Of a DNA stretch of 47,682 nucleotides, positions 1 through 6,857 are shown one piece after another; the first letter of the stretch is position 1, and every line of letters starts with the position of its first letter. Under the pieces are notes generated by a model that saw only the letters and a program-made list of their open reading frames with translations, searched no databases and was not told the DNA's origin. The position numbers were made by a program, and so were the translations under genes. The stretch comes from Dialister histaminiformans (GTDB taxonomy: Bacteria; Bacillota; Negativicutes; Veillonellales; Dialisteraceae). Where the stretch lies: positions 1-47,682 of the forward strand of contig NZ_FMXA01000015.1 of NCBI RefSeq assembly GCF_900103425.1, given 5' to 3'.

Positions 1-248
1 ATCACAGAGGACTATCCATTGAAAAAAGAATAAAAGCGGTTTTCTGGTGGTGCTACATGCACTCACCGAAACCGCTTTCATCCACAGAAATACTAAAGGT
101 TATGCCGACCAATGAAAGTATTTCCGATATTTATAATACCATGAATGAACGAGGTAAATTAGAAGGATCAATTCCCACTTGGGGAGACGCTGTTGTTTGG
201 GGAGAACTTCATAAAACTGATTTTGATATTAGTTTTTACTGGGACTAA
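1..248 (+). CDS. IS1249-like (IS256 group) transposase, C-terminal fragment
   Basis: The frame is open from the window edge (first full codon at 3) to the stop at 246-248. It reads through a segment with RGLSIEKRIKAVFWWCYMHS, then PTNESI and IPTWGDAVVW. From memory of IS1249-type transposases, a tail with an arginine-rich start followed by KAVFWWCYMHS and a late WGD motif is characteristic of their extreme C-terminus. The catalytic DDE part would lie left of the window, so activity cannot be judged. The neighbouring genes on the right are also decayed mobile DNA. The family call is from recall, not from a search. Confidence 0.6.
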   Translation, partial: HRGLSIEKRIKAVFWWCYMHSPKPLSSTEILKVMPTNESISDIYNTMNERGKLEGSIPTWGDAVVWGELHKTDFDISFYWD

Positions 249-431
249 AAACACACTTTTTGTCCTATAACCCTGAAAATAGAATGTACGGCAGAAGAAT
301 TAAAACAACTGATACAAAAAGAACCTCCATCAACGGAGGCTCTTTCGGCAGCAACTATTCTGAATGATAAATCATTGAATATTATCAGAAGAGTGCTGCT
401 CAACACAGATTTTCTGGAGAACGTGAAATAA
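249..431 (+). pseudogene. Start-less short frame, possible remnant of a 54-residue protein
   Basis: In the same frame as the transposase and directly after its stop, 60 codons stay open to a TAA at 429-431. The peptide is hydrophilic and helix-prone (TLKIECTAEELKQLIQ, then LNDKSLNIIRRVLL). No ATG, GTG or TTG lies near its beginning; an ATA at 267-269 sits where a Met would fit, so a mutated start is possible. I do not recognise the family. It could also be chance open frame. Confidence 0.3.
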
Positions 432-443
432 GAATTTGGACTA

Positions 444-1100
444 ATGCGCTTCATTGTTTCGGTAATTTACAAACATAATCCATATACGGCACTGATAACT
501 GCAGAAGTGTTTGAAAGTGACATTTTATTTAATAGAACTCCTGCTACGCTGTATGAAATATTTGATCGCAAAATTAAAACCGCCCGACCAGATCAAGCGG
601 ACCTGAAATGGAGCGGTTTAGGTGAAAAATCACCTATTAACCACACTTTACTGGAAATTCTGGGGGAATGTCAAGGACCTGTCAGGGATTCCCTATGTTG
701 TGGATGGGCATTTAAATTATTATCTCCTGAATAAAGGAAAAGAAAAGTACTTTCAGAAAGTGGAAGAATATACAGGGGAAGGTGTTTTTAAATATCATAA
801 TTTTTATCTGCCAATTAAAGTACAAGACAAATTTTATATAGCACGTATTGTAGGCGAAGAATGGTATGACTCCAAGGGATATAACCCATAAATTGTATGA
901 TTTAATCATACAAAAAAAGAGTTCACCATTCCTAAAAACGGCGCAAGGCCGTTTAGGAGCGAATGATGAACCCTTTCAAGTTACAATAGCAGAAATGCTT
1001 AAAAACGTCAAGGATTCTAACCATCAACCATTTGTCAATAAAGATAGAACGTTGGTTGTAAAGAAAAACATCAAATCATCAAAAGCTGGGAATGAGCATG
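444..1100 (+). pseudogene. Frameshifted phage-type gene, family unknown
   Basis: Three frames join into one plausible protein. 444-665 encodes a part ending HTLLEILG. A run of five G at about 663-667 shifts the frame: dropping one G continues as NVKDLSGIPYVVDG and runs to a stop at 891. A second shift near 880-890 leads into KLYDLIIQKKSS, followed by FQVTIAEMLKNVKDS. The middle part alternates beta-strand-like and polar stretches (FKYHNFYLPIKVQDKFYIARI), reminiscent of C-terminal domains of Negativicutes phage structural polyproteins, but I cannot name it. The right boundary is uncertain because the last frame stays open into the next gene. Seen: frames and G-run. Inferred: common origin. Confidence 0.45.
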
Positions 1101-1212
1101 ATAATAATGAAAGCAACTACTTCCAGAAGGGAGGACAATACAAAGGTGGTTATTCCCCAGAATCTAATGCCATTCATCTCTTTGCAGTCGCCGACCAGTT
1201 TACCATTATGTT

Positions 1213-1566
1213 ATGTGTGTATCCGCTGTCATATTCATCGGCTGCATCATCGGATGGTGGTTGCTCTACACAGACAGCAGGACAGCCAATGACTATCACG
1301 ATGCAGTTAACTCAGTGGAACACGTTGAAGAAGGCATTGACAGAGCAGAACATGGAGTTGGAACAGCTCAGACAGAAATTAAAAATGCTGAGGTCCACGT
1401 CAAGCGAGCAAATGAAGCTACTGGAAAACTTACAGAACGAACTAAACGCGACGCAGAAGAACTTGACGAATGCCAGCATCTCGCTGACCGAATGCAGGAA
1501 CGAGCTGGAAAAATCGAAAGCATCATTAGAGACGTTGAAAGTGCAAATCCAAGCAATGGAACATAA
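1213..1566 (+). CDS. Small membrane-anchored coiled-coil protein, i-spanin-like, phage origin
   Basis: 117 residues from the ATG at 1213. One N-terminal transmembrane helix (about residues 3-20, AVIFIGCIIGWWLLY) is followed by a long charged coiled coil (about 25-110) rich in E, A, K and R. That is the layout of phage inner-membrane spanins such as lambda Rz, which span the periplasm of diderm hosts; the host here is probably diderm. No good ribosome-binding site precedes 1213, and the hydrophobic stretch seems to continue upstream in another frame (QFTIML before 1213), so the original start may be lost by a frameshift at the TGTGTG run. It overlaps the next gene by 278 bases in a different frame. 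Function is inferred from topology only. Confidence 0.5.
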   Translation: MCVSAVIFIGCIIGWWLLYTDSRTANDYHDAVNSVEHVEEGIDRAEHGVGTAQTEIKNAEVHVKRANEATGKLTERTKRDAEELDECQHLADRMQERAGKIESIIRDVESANPSNGT

Positions 1567-1732
1567 ACAGGTAGTCATGCGCCGTCAACGGGATGCTTAT
1601 GCTTTTGGGTTTGCATTGTCAGTGGCCAGCTTACTTAACTTATTTGCAATTCAGGACGCTCAGAAATCATCGATAAATACAGCAAAATCCGGTGATAATT
1701 TTGCCGTCCATTTTGCCGTCCTAATACGTTAA
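1289..1732 (+). CDS. Coiled-coil protein with C-terminal hydrophobic helix, overlapping the preceding gene out of frame
   Basis: 147 residues starting at ATG 1289, with AGGA at 1279-1282 as a well-spaced ribosome-binding site. It opens MTITMQLTQWNTLKKAL, runs as a leucine/glutamine/glutamate-rich coiled coil to about residue 98, then has a basic patch (MRRQRD) and a hydrophobic helix (AYAFGFALSVASLLNLFAI). Similar short N-terminal motifs followed by coils occur in Negativicutes prophages, by recall. The frame also stays open 5' of 1289 back to 866, but the ribosome-binding site and the character of the protein favour 1289. There is no lipobox, so it is not a standard outer-membrane spanin. 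The last ~40 codons after the helix may be run-on sequence. Confidence 0.55.
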   Translation: MTITMQLTQWNTLKKALTEQNMELEQLRQKLKMLRSTSSEQMKLLENLQNELNATQKNLTNASISLTECRNELEKSKASLETLKVQIQAMEHKQVVMRRQRDAYAFGFALSVASLLNLFAIQDAQKSSINTAKSGDNFAVHFAVLIR

Positions 1733-1783
1733 AAACTACAAAAAACGCTACGAATCGTTACTGCATTTTATTTAGGCAAAATG

Positions 1784-1792
1784 TGGTATAAT
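1784..1792 (+). promoter_or_regulatory. Extended -10 promoter for candidate small RNA
   Basis: TGGTATAAT: a consensus TATAAT at 1787-1792 preceded by the TGN extension at 1784-1786. No good -35 is visible, which extended -10 promoters can lack. Expected start of transcription is about 1799. No reading frame with a ribosome-binding site follows before the terminator at 1852-1890. Confidence 0.5.
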
Positions 1793-1798
1793 ACTCGA

Positions 1799-1890
1799 TA
1801 GAATCAGGCATTCTAGGATATTGTGAGAAACGTTAATAGGGCGAAATATGTTTACTTCCGATAACATTAAATTATCGGAAGTAATTTTTA
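1799..1890 (+). ncRNA. Candidate ~90-nt small RNA with two hairpins
   Basis: Between the promoter at 1784-1792 and a strong intrinsic terminator, about 90 bases would be transcribed. A 5' hairpin AGAAT(1800-1804)/ATTCT(1810-1814) with loop CAGGC sits at the very start, then a single-stranded stretch, then the terminator stem. No Met codon with a ribosome-binding site and no useful frame is seen. It matches no RNA family I know; it could be a regulatory RNA of the decayed phage region, or the short leader of a lost gene. Confidence 0.4.
1852..1890 (+). terminator. Intrinsic terminator of the candidate small RNA
   Basis: Perfect 13-bp stem TTACTTCCGATAA (1852-1864) / TTATCGGAAGTAA (1872-1884), 7-base loop, followed by TTTTTA. 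No gene stop codon is near on the plus strand, so the stem ends either the small RNA or a lost transcript. Confidence 0.75.
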
Positions 1891-3522
1891 TATGGTTTTT
1901 AGCCCTTAGCTCTACTCTATACCCTGCTTTAATCGAATTTATCGGATTTTGTTTCATTTGCAGTTTCTGTTTGTCCTTTCTGTTGCCTGGAATGATTGGT
2001 CTTTTGGATTTGAAGACTATTCTGACACTGAGTTCAACATCGTATGGTTGTGCTGTGTACAGATCTGTTGGTCAGTGACAGAAATTCATACATTATAAAC
2101 ATGTGTCTGACTATCATAAGTTAGACTGATGCCTTCCTTGGGCTTTTCCTGAGATCTGTTTCCTGTTTTTAATTATTACTAATATTGGATACTCTGGTAT
2201 TTTACTTCCTCTGTTTAAGTCAGCTTATTCTGAACTTTTCTATTTATCAGAACATATCAGATTCCGCATGCATTATCATCTCTGAGCAGAAAGTTTTCAG
2301 GATTGTATCTGCTTACTGCTTTTTATCTTTATAGGCAATAAGATGATGATCAGGTAGTGTGTTCAGGGGCATGATCCGGAAAATTGAATTACTTCTTCTT
2401 GTTTTTCTATTATAATCCCCTGGAGACCTCTGAGTTATCAATCATAAATGATAAAAGTCAATTTTAAATGAGAATTTGCGTTTAAAGGCACTTTTAACGC
2501 GTGAAAATGAATTTAATGAAAAACTACTCATGGAATATATTGAAAATGCGTCTTTGGCCGGTGGATTTTAGCTGTTTTGTGAAGTTTTGTAAAAATTTGG
2601 ATGGTTACCGGTAACTTCCAGAGATTGAAGTTCTGAATCTCAGAAAAATATACCTTTATACCTGTCAATAGCTCTTTGCTTCGGATATTTTGTTGTTCTG
2701 AGGATACCTGGTAGCCTGCAGATCACGTTCTGATATTCTTCAGTAGGCTCTGCAGTGATAATCAATGGAGTTCATCTTTTTTCGTCCGATTGTCTTTACC
2801 ACTGAAAAGGTGAATTTTTTTATCAGATTATACTGTAGAAAGACTTCATCAGAGTCTCCCTGGATTCTATATATCTTCTTGCTCTTTTAACATCAGGTTT
2901 CGTTTTTTCCTGTGATGTTTGTATAATCCTTCGTCAAGCAATCTATAGAAGATATTTACTGGATTGTGACAGGTTTACAAAGTTAAAACCTGTTTGAACC
3001 TGATTAAAACAGGTTGAAATTGTTTGGATCAATTAGAAGCTGACTGAAACTGGTGCAAACTGTTTTTGCCTGTGTGAGATTGAATTTCTTTAACGGGTTG
3101 TGGCCAAATATGGCGGTAACAGGTGGATGAACCTTCTTCCGGTAATTAAGAGCGCCTATCTGTTTCGTTTTACCTTTATCCACTTCTGAGAAAAAATGCG
3201 GACAGATTTTAACAGATGCAATATCACACTGGTTTGCGTTGTTATAAACTGCCTGAACCTGACGAAAATGTTTGCAACAGGTAAAATCGGATTGAAATTG
3301 TTTCAACCTGTTTTAACCTGACAGAAGCGGTTTGGAACAGCTTTTACTAGTTTGAAACGGAACGCCATGACAATCTTTGTATTCTGGGATTGATGCAATA
3401 TAAAAGCCTGTTCTCTTTATAATAATAAAATTACTTGAAAGTATGTATATCATTCTGGTAAACAATGTAAATATAGAACTCTATATTATTCAGAAGAGGG
3501 ATAGTTTTAAGATACCACCATA
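1891..3522. other. 1.6-kb AT-rich stretch without credible genes
   Basis: Frames are short, lack ribosome-binding sites and look unlike proteins. A perfect palindrome GTTACCGGTAAC lies at 2604-2615. A 100-codon minus-strand frame at 3004-3306 is built partly from the AACCTG repeats and is not credible. The stretch looks like decayed mobile DNA continuing from the phage-like region on the left. Confidence 0.6.
2970..3320. repeat. Cluster of AACCTG/CAGGTT motifs
   Basis: The hexamer AACCTG or its complement occurs at 2970-2975, 2987-2992, 2997-3002, 3010-3015, 3256-3261, 3305-3310 and 3315-3320, about 40 times the random expectation for this length. Two are spaced exactly 10 bases apart on each side (2987/2997 and 3305/3315). 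TTGAAATTGTTT occurs on both sides (around 3014 and 3292). The left and right groups flank about 240 bases of ordinary sequence. Purpose unknown: protein-binding iterons, or remnants of a repeat expansion. Confidence 0.5.
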
Positions 3523-3569
3523 GAACACATATTCTTGTTAAAGAAAAAATCTCAAAAGAACGTATGTTT
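3523..3569. promoter_or_regulatory. Pair of LexA-like boxes (imperfect), 3' side of pdxST
   Basis: GAACACATATTC (3523-3534) and GAACGTATGTTT (3558-3569) each differ by one base from the Firmicute SOS pattern GAAC-N4-GTTC. Their 35-base spacing matches the perfect pair at 5452-5499, and the intervening bases share CAAAAGAAC. No gene is positioned to be controlled from here; pdxT ends about 90 bases to the right on the minus strand. Confidence 0.45.
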
Positions 3570-3578
3570 GAAAAAAGA

Positions 3579-3615
3579 AAAACAGAGAGCAATAATAAAT
3601 TCACTCTCTGTTTTT
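3579..3615 (-). terminator. pdxST terminator
   Basis: Stem AAAACAGAGAG (3579-3589) / CTCTCTGTTTT (3604-3614); read on the minus strand it is followed by a T-rich tract (complement of AAAAAAG at 3571-3577). It lies 43 bases after the pdxT stop. Confidence 0.8.
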
Positions 3616-3656
3616 CCTGTTTATATGTATGTATGTTAAAACAATATGGATTAAAT

Positions 3657-4223
3657 TTATTTTGTAACCATCTGGAGAAATTGCTTATGTATCCGTGTAT
3701 CTTCCCCTATCTCCGGGTGAAAGGATAAAATCATTTGCTTTTTGTACCTGGCAGCGACTATGTGGTGGTTTACTTCTGCCAGAACTTCTACTCCGGGGGA
3801 AATGGACTCAATATAAGGAGCCCGTATAAAATTCATGGTCACTTCGCCAATTCCTTTGAAGGGAGCTCTGGTTATGAAACTTCCCAGCTGTCGGCCGTAG
3901 GCATTTCGGCGTACAGTGGCAGGAAATGTCTGCAGCCATTGCTTGTTATCATTGCTCAACTTTTTTGCCAGAAGTATCATTCCCGCACAGGTCCCCATAA
4001 CTGGCAATCCTTCCATTATCCATTGTCTTATAGTCTCGAACATCCCCAGATCTTTTAAAAGTTTTCCCTGTGTGGTGCTTTCCCCTCCCGGCAGGATTAA
4101 TGCATCCGGTTTATTCTGTAAATCGGCTTTCTGCCGGAGTTCTACAGTGCTTACGCCCAGTTTCCGGAGCATCTGTTCATGTTCGATAAAGGCACCTTGA
4201 AGAGCCAGTACTCCAACTATCAT
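3657..4223 (-). CDS. pdxT: Pyridoxal 5'-phosphate synthase glutaminase subunit
   Basis: 188 residues, normal length. PdxT hydrolyses glutamine and channels ammonia to PdxS for one-step synthesis of pyridoxal phosphate from ribose 5-phosphate and glyceraldehyde 3-phosphate, in the cytoplasm. The class-I glutaminase signs are present: oxyanion motif PGGEST (45-50), nucleophile Cys79 in GTCAGM, and His-Glu of the triad in SFHPEIGEDTRIH near the C-terminus. The start follows the pdxS stop by one base, so translation is probably coupled to pdxS. A terminator follows at 3579-3615. No missing residues. Confidence 0.96.
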   Translation of the reverse strand: MIVGVLALQGAFIEHEQMLRKLGVSTVELRQKADLQNKPDALILPGGESTTQGKLLKDLGMFETIRQWIMEGLPVMGTCAGMILLAKKLSNDNKQWLQTFPATVRRNAYGRQLGSFITRAPFKGIGEVTMNFIRAPYIESISPGVEVLAEVNHHIVAARYKKQMILSFHPEIGEDTRIHKQFLQMVTK

Positions 4224-4224
4224 A

Positions 4225-5118
4225 TTAACGGCCTCTTTCTGCCATGAGCAAATCTATTTCATCTTTATTGATACCTACCATGGCCTCGCCAAGATTTTCA
4301 GAAACGGAAGCGAGTAAATGGGCGTCCTTGTAATTGGTTACGGCTTTAACAATGGCTGCGGCGCGCTTAGCCGGATTTCCGGATTTAAAAATTCCAGAGC
4401 CAACAAATACCCCTTCAGCCCCCAGCTGCATCATAAGAGAAGCATCCGCCGGTGTGGCAATGCCTCCGGCTGCAAAATTCACGACCGGGAGTTTCCTGTG
4501 TTCATGCACATAGGCAACCAGGGAATACGGTACACTGAGTTTTTTCGCAATTTCGAATAATTCGTCATCCCGGGCAGCTGCTACTTTGGCAATCTGAGAC
4601 TGGATGAGGCGCATATGACTTACCGCCTGTACTACATCCCCTGTGCCTGGTTCGCCTTTAGTTCTGATCATGGAAGCTCCTTCGGCAATGCGTCGTAAAG
4701 CTTCTCCCAGGTCTCTGGCACCGCAGACAAATGGAACCTTGAACTGATGTTTATCAATATGGTATACATCATCAGCCGGAGACAGAACTTCACTTTCATC
4801 AATATAATCAATTTCAATGGCTTCCAGAATCTGGGCTTCCGCAAAATGGCCAATACGGCACTTCGCCATAACCGGAATAGAAACCGCTTCCTGAATCCCT
4901 TTAATCATGGCCGGATCACTCATACGGGATACGCCGCCAGCCGCACGGATATCCGCTGGAATACGTTCCAGAGCCATGACGGCACAGGCACCTGCCGCTT
5001 CCGCAATCTTTGCCTGTTCCGGAGTAGTAACATCCATAATAACACCGCCCTTAAGCATCTGTGCCAGCTGGCAGTTTAATTCATACCGTTCGTTCTGTGA
5101 TCTTGTTGTGTTGCTCAT
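4225..5118 (-). CDS. pdxS: Pyridoxal 5'-phosphate synthase lyase subunit
   Basis: 297 residues with the usual PdxS start ([20 protein letters not shown]), the catalytic lysines in [20 protein letters not shown]-type context and [14 protein letters not shown], and the phosphate-binding ends [12 protein letters not shown] and GVFVGSGIF. It forms the dodecameric TIM-barrel synthase that takes ammonia from PdxT. First gene of the pdxST pair. A ribosome-binding site (GGAGAGG) lies just before the ATG. A three-half-site element at 5141-5172 lies directly upstream and may bind a regulator such as PdxR. The pair is isolated from its neighbours by terminators on both sides. Confidence 0.97.
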   Translation of the reverse strand: MSNTTRSQNERYELNCQLAQMLKGGVIMDVTTPEQAKIAEAAGACAVMALERIPADIRAAGGVSRMSDPAMIKGIQEAVSIPVMAKCRIGHFAEAQILEAIEIDYIDESEVLSPADDVYHIDKHQFKVPFVCGARDLGEALRRIAEGASMIRTKGEPGTGDVVQAVSHMRLIQSQIAKVAAARDDELFEIAKKLSVPYSLVAYVHEHRKLPVVNFAAGGIATPADASLMMQLGAEGVFVGSGIFKSGNPAKRAAAIVKAVTNYKDAHLLASVSENLGEAMVGINKDEIDLLMAERGR

Positions 5119-5140
5119 AACATACCTCTCCTGTTAATAA

Positions 5141-5172
5141 ATAGAATCTAAATGAATCTAAATAGATTCTAT
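5141..5172. promoter_or_regulatory. Candidate operator of pdxST
   Basis: ATAGAATCTA (5141-5150) and TAGATTCTAT (5163-5172) form a perfect 10-base inverted repeat with a 12-base spacer; a third direct half-site GAATCTA (5154-5160) lies one helical turn (10 bases) from the first (5144-5150). It begins 23 bases upstream of the pdxS start. A direct plus inverted half-site layout resembles sites of MocR-type regulators such as PdxR, but no regulator gene is in the window, so the link is inference. Confidence 0.5.
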
Positions 5173-5451
5173 ATCAAGACTGAATATATTAAAATAATCA
5201 GAAATAATAAATATAGTATAACCAGATTGATTTAATTATTGGTGAAATATGTGGTGTTTACACTTTTTAACAGCGAATGAATTATTTTGTAAGTACATTA
5301 AACTCGTATTTGCATATATCCAGAAGAGTGAGCCGTATTCCATTTAAAGAAAGTTCTGTTTCTATTATCTGTCGTTTATATGTCGGTTGCTTTTCCTGTT
5401 TCCAGACTTTAAAAGGTTTATTTTTCGGGAAAAACAGATACAGTGTACATA

Positions 5452-5499
5452 GAACACATGTTCTTATAAGGGAGGAACTGCACAAAAGAACATACGTTC
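5452..5499. promoter_or_regulatory. Pair of perfect LexA-type (SOS) boxes
   Basis: GAACACATGTTC (5452-5463) and GAACATACGTTC (5488-5499) both fit GAAC-N4-GTTC exactly. They lie in the 430-base gap between the mtaD terminator and pdxS, 334 bases upstream of the pdxS start. On the minus strand a promoter could lie between them, but only very short frames follow (a 13-codon frame starting within the left box). The same paired arrangement recurs, degraded, at 3523-3569 on the other side of pdxST. Confidence 0.6.
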
Positions 5500-5517
5500 C
5501 ATTACTTCCAAAAAGAA

Positions 5518-5546
5518 AACCATTTCTGCAATAAACAGAAATGGTT
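5518..5546 (-). terminator. Terminator of the hslO-mtaD operon
   Basis: Perfect 11-bp stem AACCATTTCTG (5518-5528) / CAGAAATGGTT (5536-5546), loop CAATAAA; on the minus strand a TTTTCTTTTT tract follows. It ends 6 bases from the mtaD stop. Confidence 0.85.
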
Positions 5547-5551
5547 GTGTG

Positions 5552-6838
5552 TTATTCCAAACCGCCATAGAGTTCTTTGACTACCCGGTTAACTTCAAAA
5601 TCCAGGCGTTCGGTATCAATAGTGAGCAGCTCTTTATTTATCATAACCGGTTTACCATTGATGATTACGGTATCCACATCTCTGGAGTTAGCCGCATAAA
5701 CGGTAATGGACACATCATTAAAATCAGGTTTCCAGTTAAATCCCGAGCGGTCAATCAGGATAATATCCGCCAGCCAGCCTTCACGAAGTTCTCCCAGGTC
5801 ATCGTAGCCAAGGCATTTAGCCCCTTCCCTGGTAGCCATGTCCAGTGCTTCACCGGCTTCAATGGCTTTCGGATTATAGGAAACCGCCTTATGAATTAAT
5901 GCGGCGAGGCGCATTTCCGCAAACATATCCAGTTTGTTGTTGCTGGAGGCTCCATCAGTACCAAGGCCGACTGTGATTCCGGCTTTGCGCATGGCAAGAA
6001 CAGGAGCTATTCCGGAAGCCAGCTTGAGGTTGCTTCCCGGATTATGAGCTACGCGAACGCCTTTTTCAGCCATAATCGCAATATCCTTGTCATTTACATG
6101 AACACAGTGAGCTGCCAATACTGGGACATCAAACAGACCTACATGATCCATCAGGGCAATAGGTGTCATTCCGTATTCTTTCTCACAGTTTTCTACTTCC
6201 GTTCTGGTTTCTGCCAGGTGGATATGAATCGGAATATGGTGGGTAATGGCAGCATCCCTTACCTGTTTTAAGTAATCCGGTGGGCAAGTATAAGGTGCAT
6301 GAGGTCCCAGCATGACGCGGATACGGCCATCGCAGGCGCCATCCCACTGTTCAAATAAATCTATATTTTCCTGTAACGCTGACTGGGCATTGGGAGAAAC
6401 TCCGGCAAGACCGCGGGCAATATTTCCACGGATTCCAGCCTGAGCCGCTGCCTTCGCACATGAATTCATAAACATGTACATATCGCAGAAGGATGTTGTA
6501 CCGCCACGAATCATCTCCGCAAAGGCCAGTGTACTTCCCCAATAAACGATATCATCATTGAGCCGGTTTTCCGCTGGCCAGATCTTATTCTGGAGCCAGT
6601 CCATAAGTTCCATGTCATCAGCATAACTTCTGAAAAGAGTCATGGCTACATGGGTATGAGTATTTACCAGTCCTGGAAGTGCCAGTTTCCCCTTCCCCTC
6701 AATAATCTGGTCATACTGAGATACATCGGGATGTTTTGGGAATGCACTGATTCGGTTTCCTGTAATCTCAATGTTTTTCGCTTTAACCGCTTTCCCATCT
6801 TTACCGGGAATATACACATTTTTAATCAGTAATTTCAT
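5552..6838 (-). CDS. mtaD: 5-methylthioadenosine/S-adenosylhomocysteine deaminase
   Basis: 428 residues of the metal-dependent amidohydrolase superfamily. It deaminates the adenine of S-adenosylhomocysteine and/or methylthioadenosine to the inosyl forms. Zinc ligands H61 and H63 are in NTHTHVAM; further ligands are in HIHLAETRTE, LAAHCVHV and GLGTDGASSNN. Length is normal. A ribosome-binding site AAAAAGGAG precedes the ATG, 19 bases after the ahcY stop. It is the last gene of the operon. The exact substrate preference cannot be read from sequence; neighbours mtnP and ahcY make both substrates reasonable. Confidence 0.9.
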   Translation of the reverse strand: MKLLIKNVYIPGKDGKAVKAKNIEITGNRISAFPKHPDVSQYDQIIEGKGKLALPGLVNTHTHVAMTLFRSYADDMELMDWLQNKIWPAENRLNDDIVYWGSTLAFAEMIRGGTTSFCDMYMFMNSCAKAAAQAGIRGNIARGLAGVSPNAQSALQENIDLFEQWDGACDGRIRVMLGPHAPYTCPPDYLKQVRDAAITHHIPIHIHLAETRTEVENCEKEYGMTPIALMDHVGLFDVPVLAAHCVHVNDKDIAIMAEKGVRVAHNPGSNLKLASGIAPVLAMRKAGITVGLGTDGASSNNKLDMFAEMRLAALIHKAVSYNPKAIEAGEALDMATREGAKCLGYDDLGELREGWLADIILIDRSGFNWKPDFNDVSITVYAANSRDVDTVIINGKPVMINKELLTIDTERLDFEVNRVVKELYGGLE

Positions 6839-6857
6839 AAAGGAATCTCCTTTTTAC

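Noticed and set aside
1289-1732. Outer-membrane spanin (Rz1-type lipoprotein)
   Set aside because: No signal peptide and no lipobox cysteine near the N-terminus.
866-1732. Single 288-residue gene spanning the whole frame
   Set aside because: The part before 1289 looks like the end of a frameshifted different gene plus non-coding sequence, and a good ribosome-binding site lies before 1289.
3004-3306. 100-codon minus-strand open frame
   Set aside because: It overlaps the AACCTG repeats, has no ribosome-binding site, and shows no protein-like pattern.
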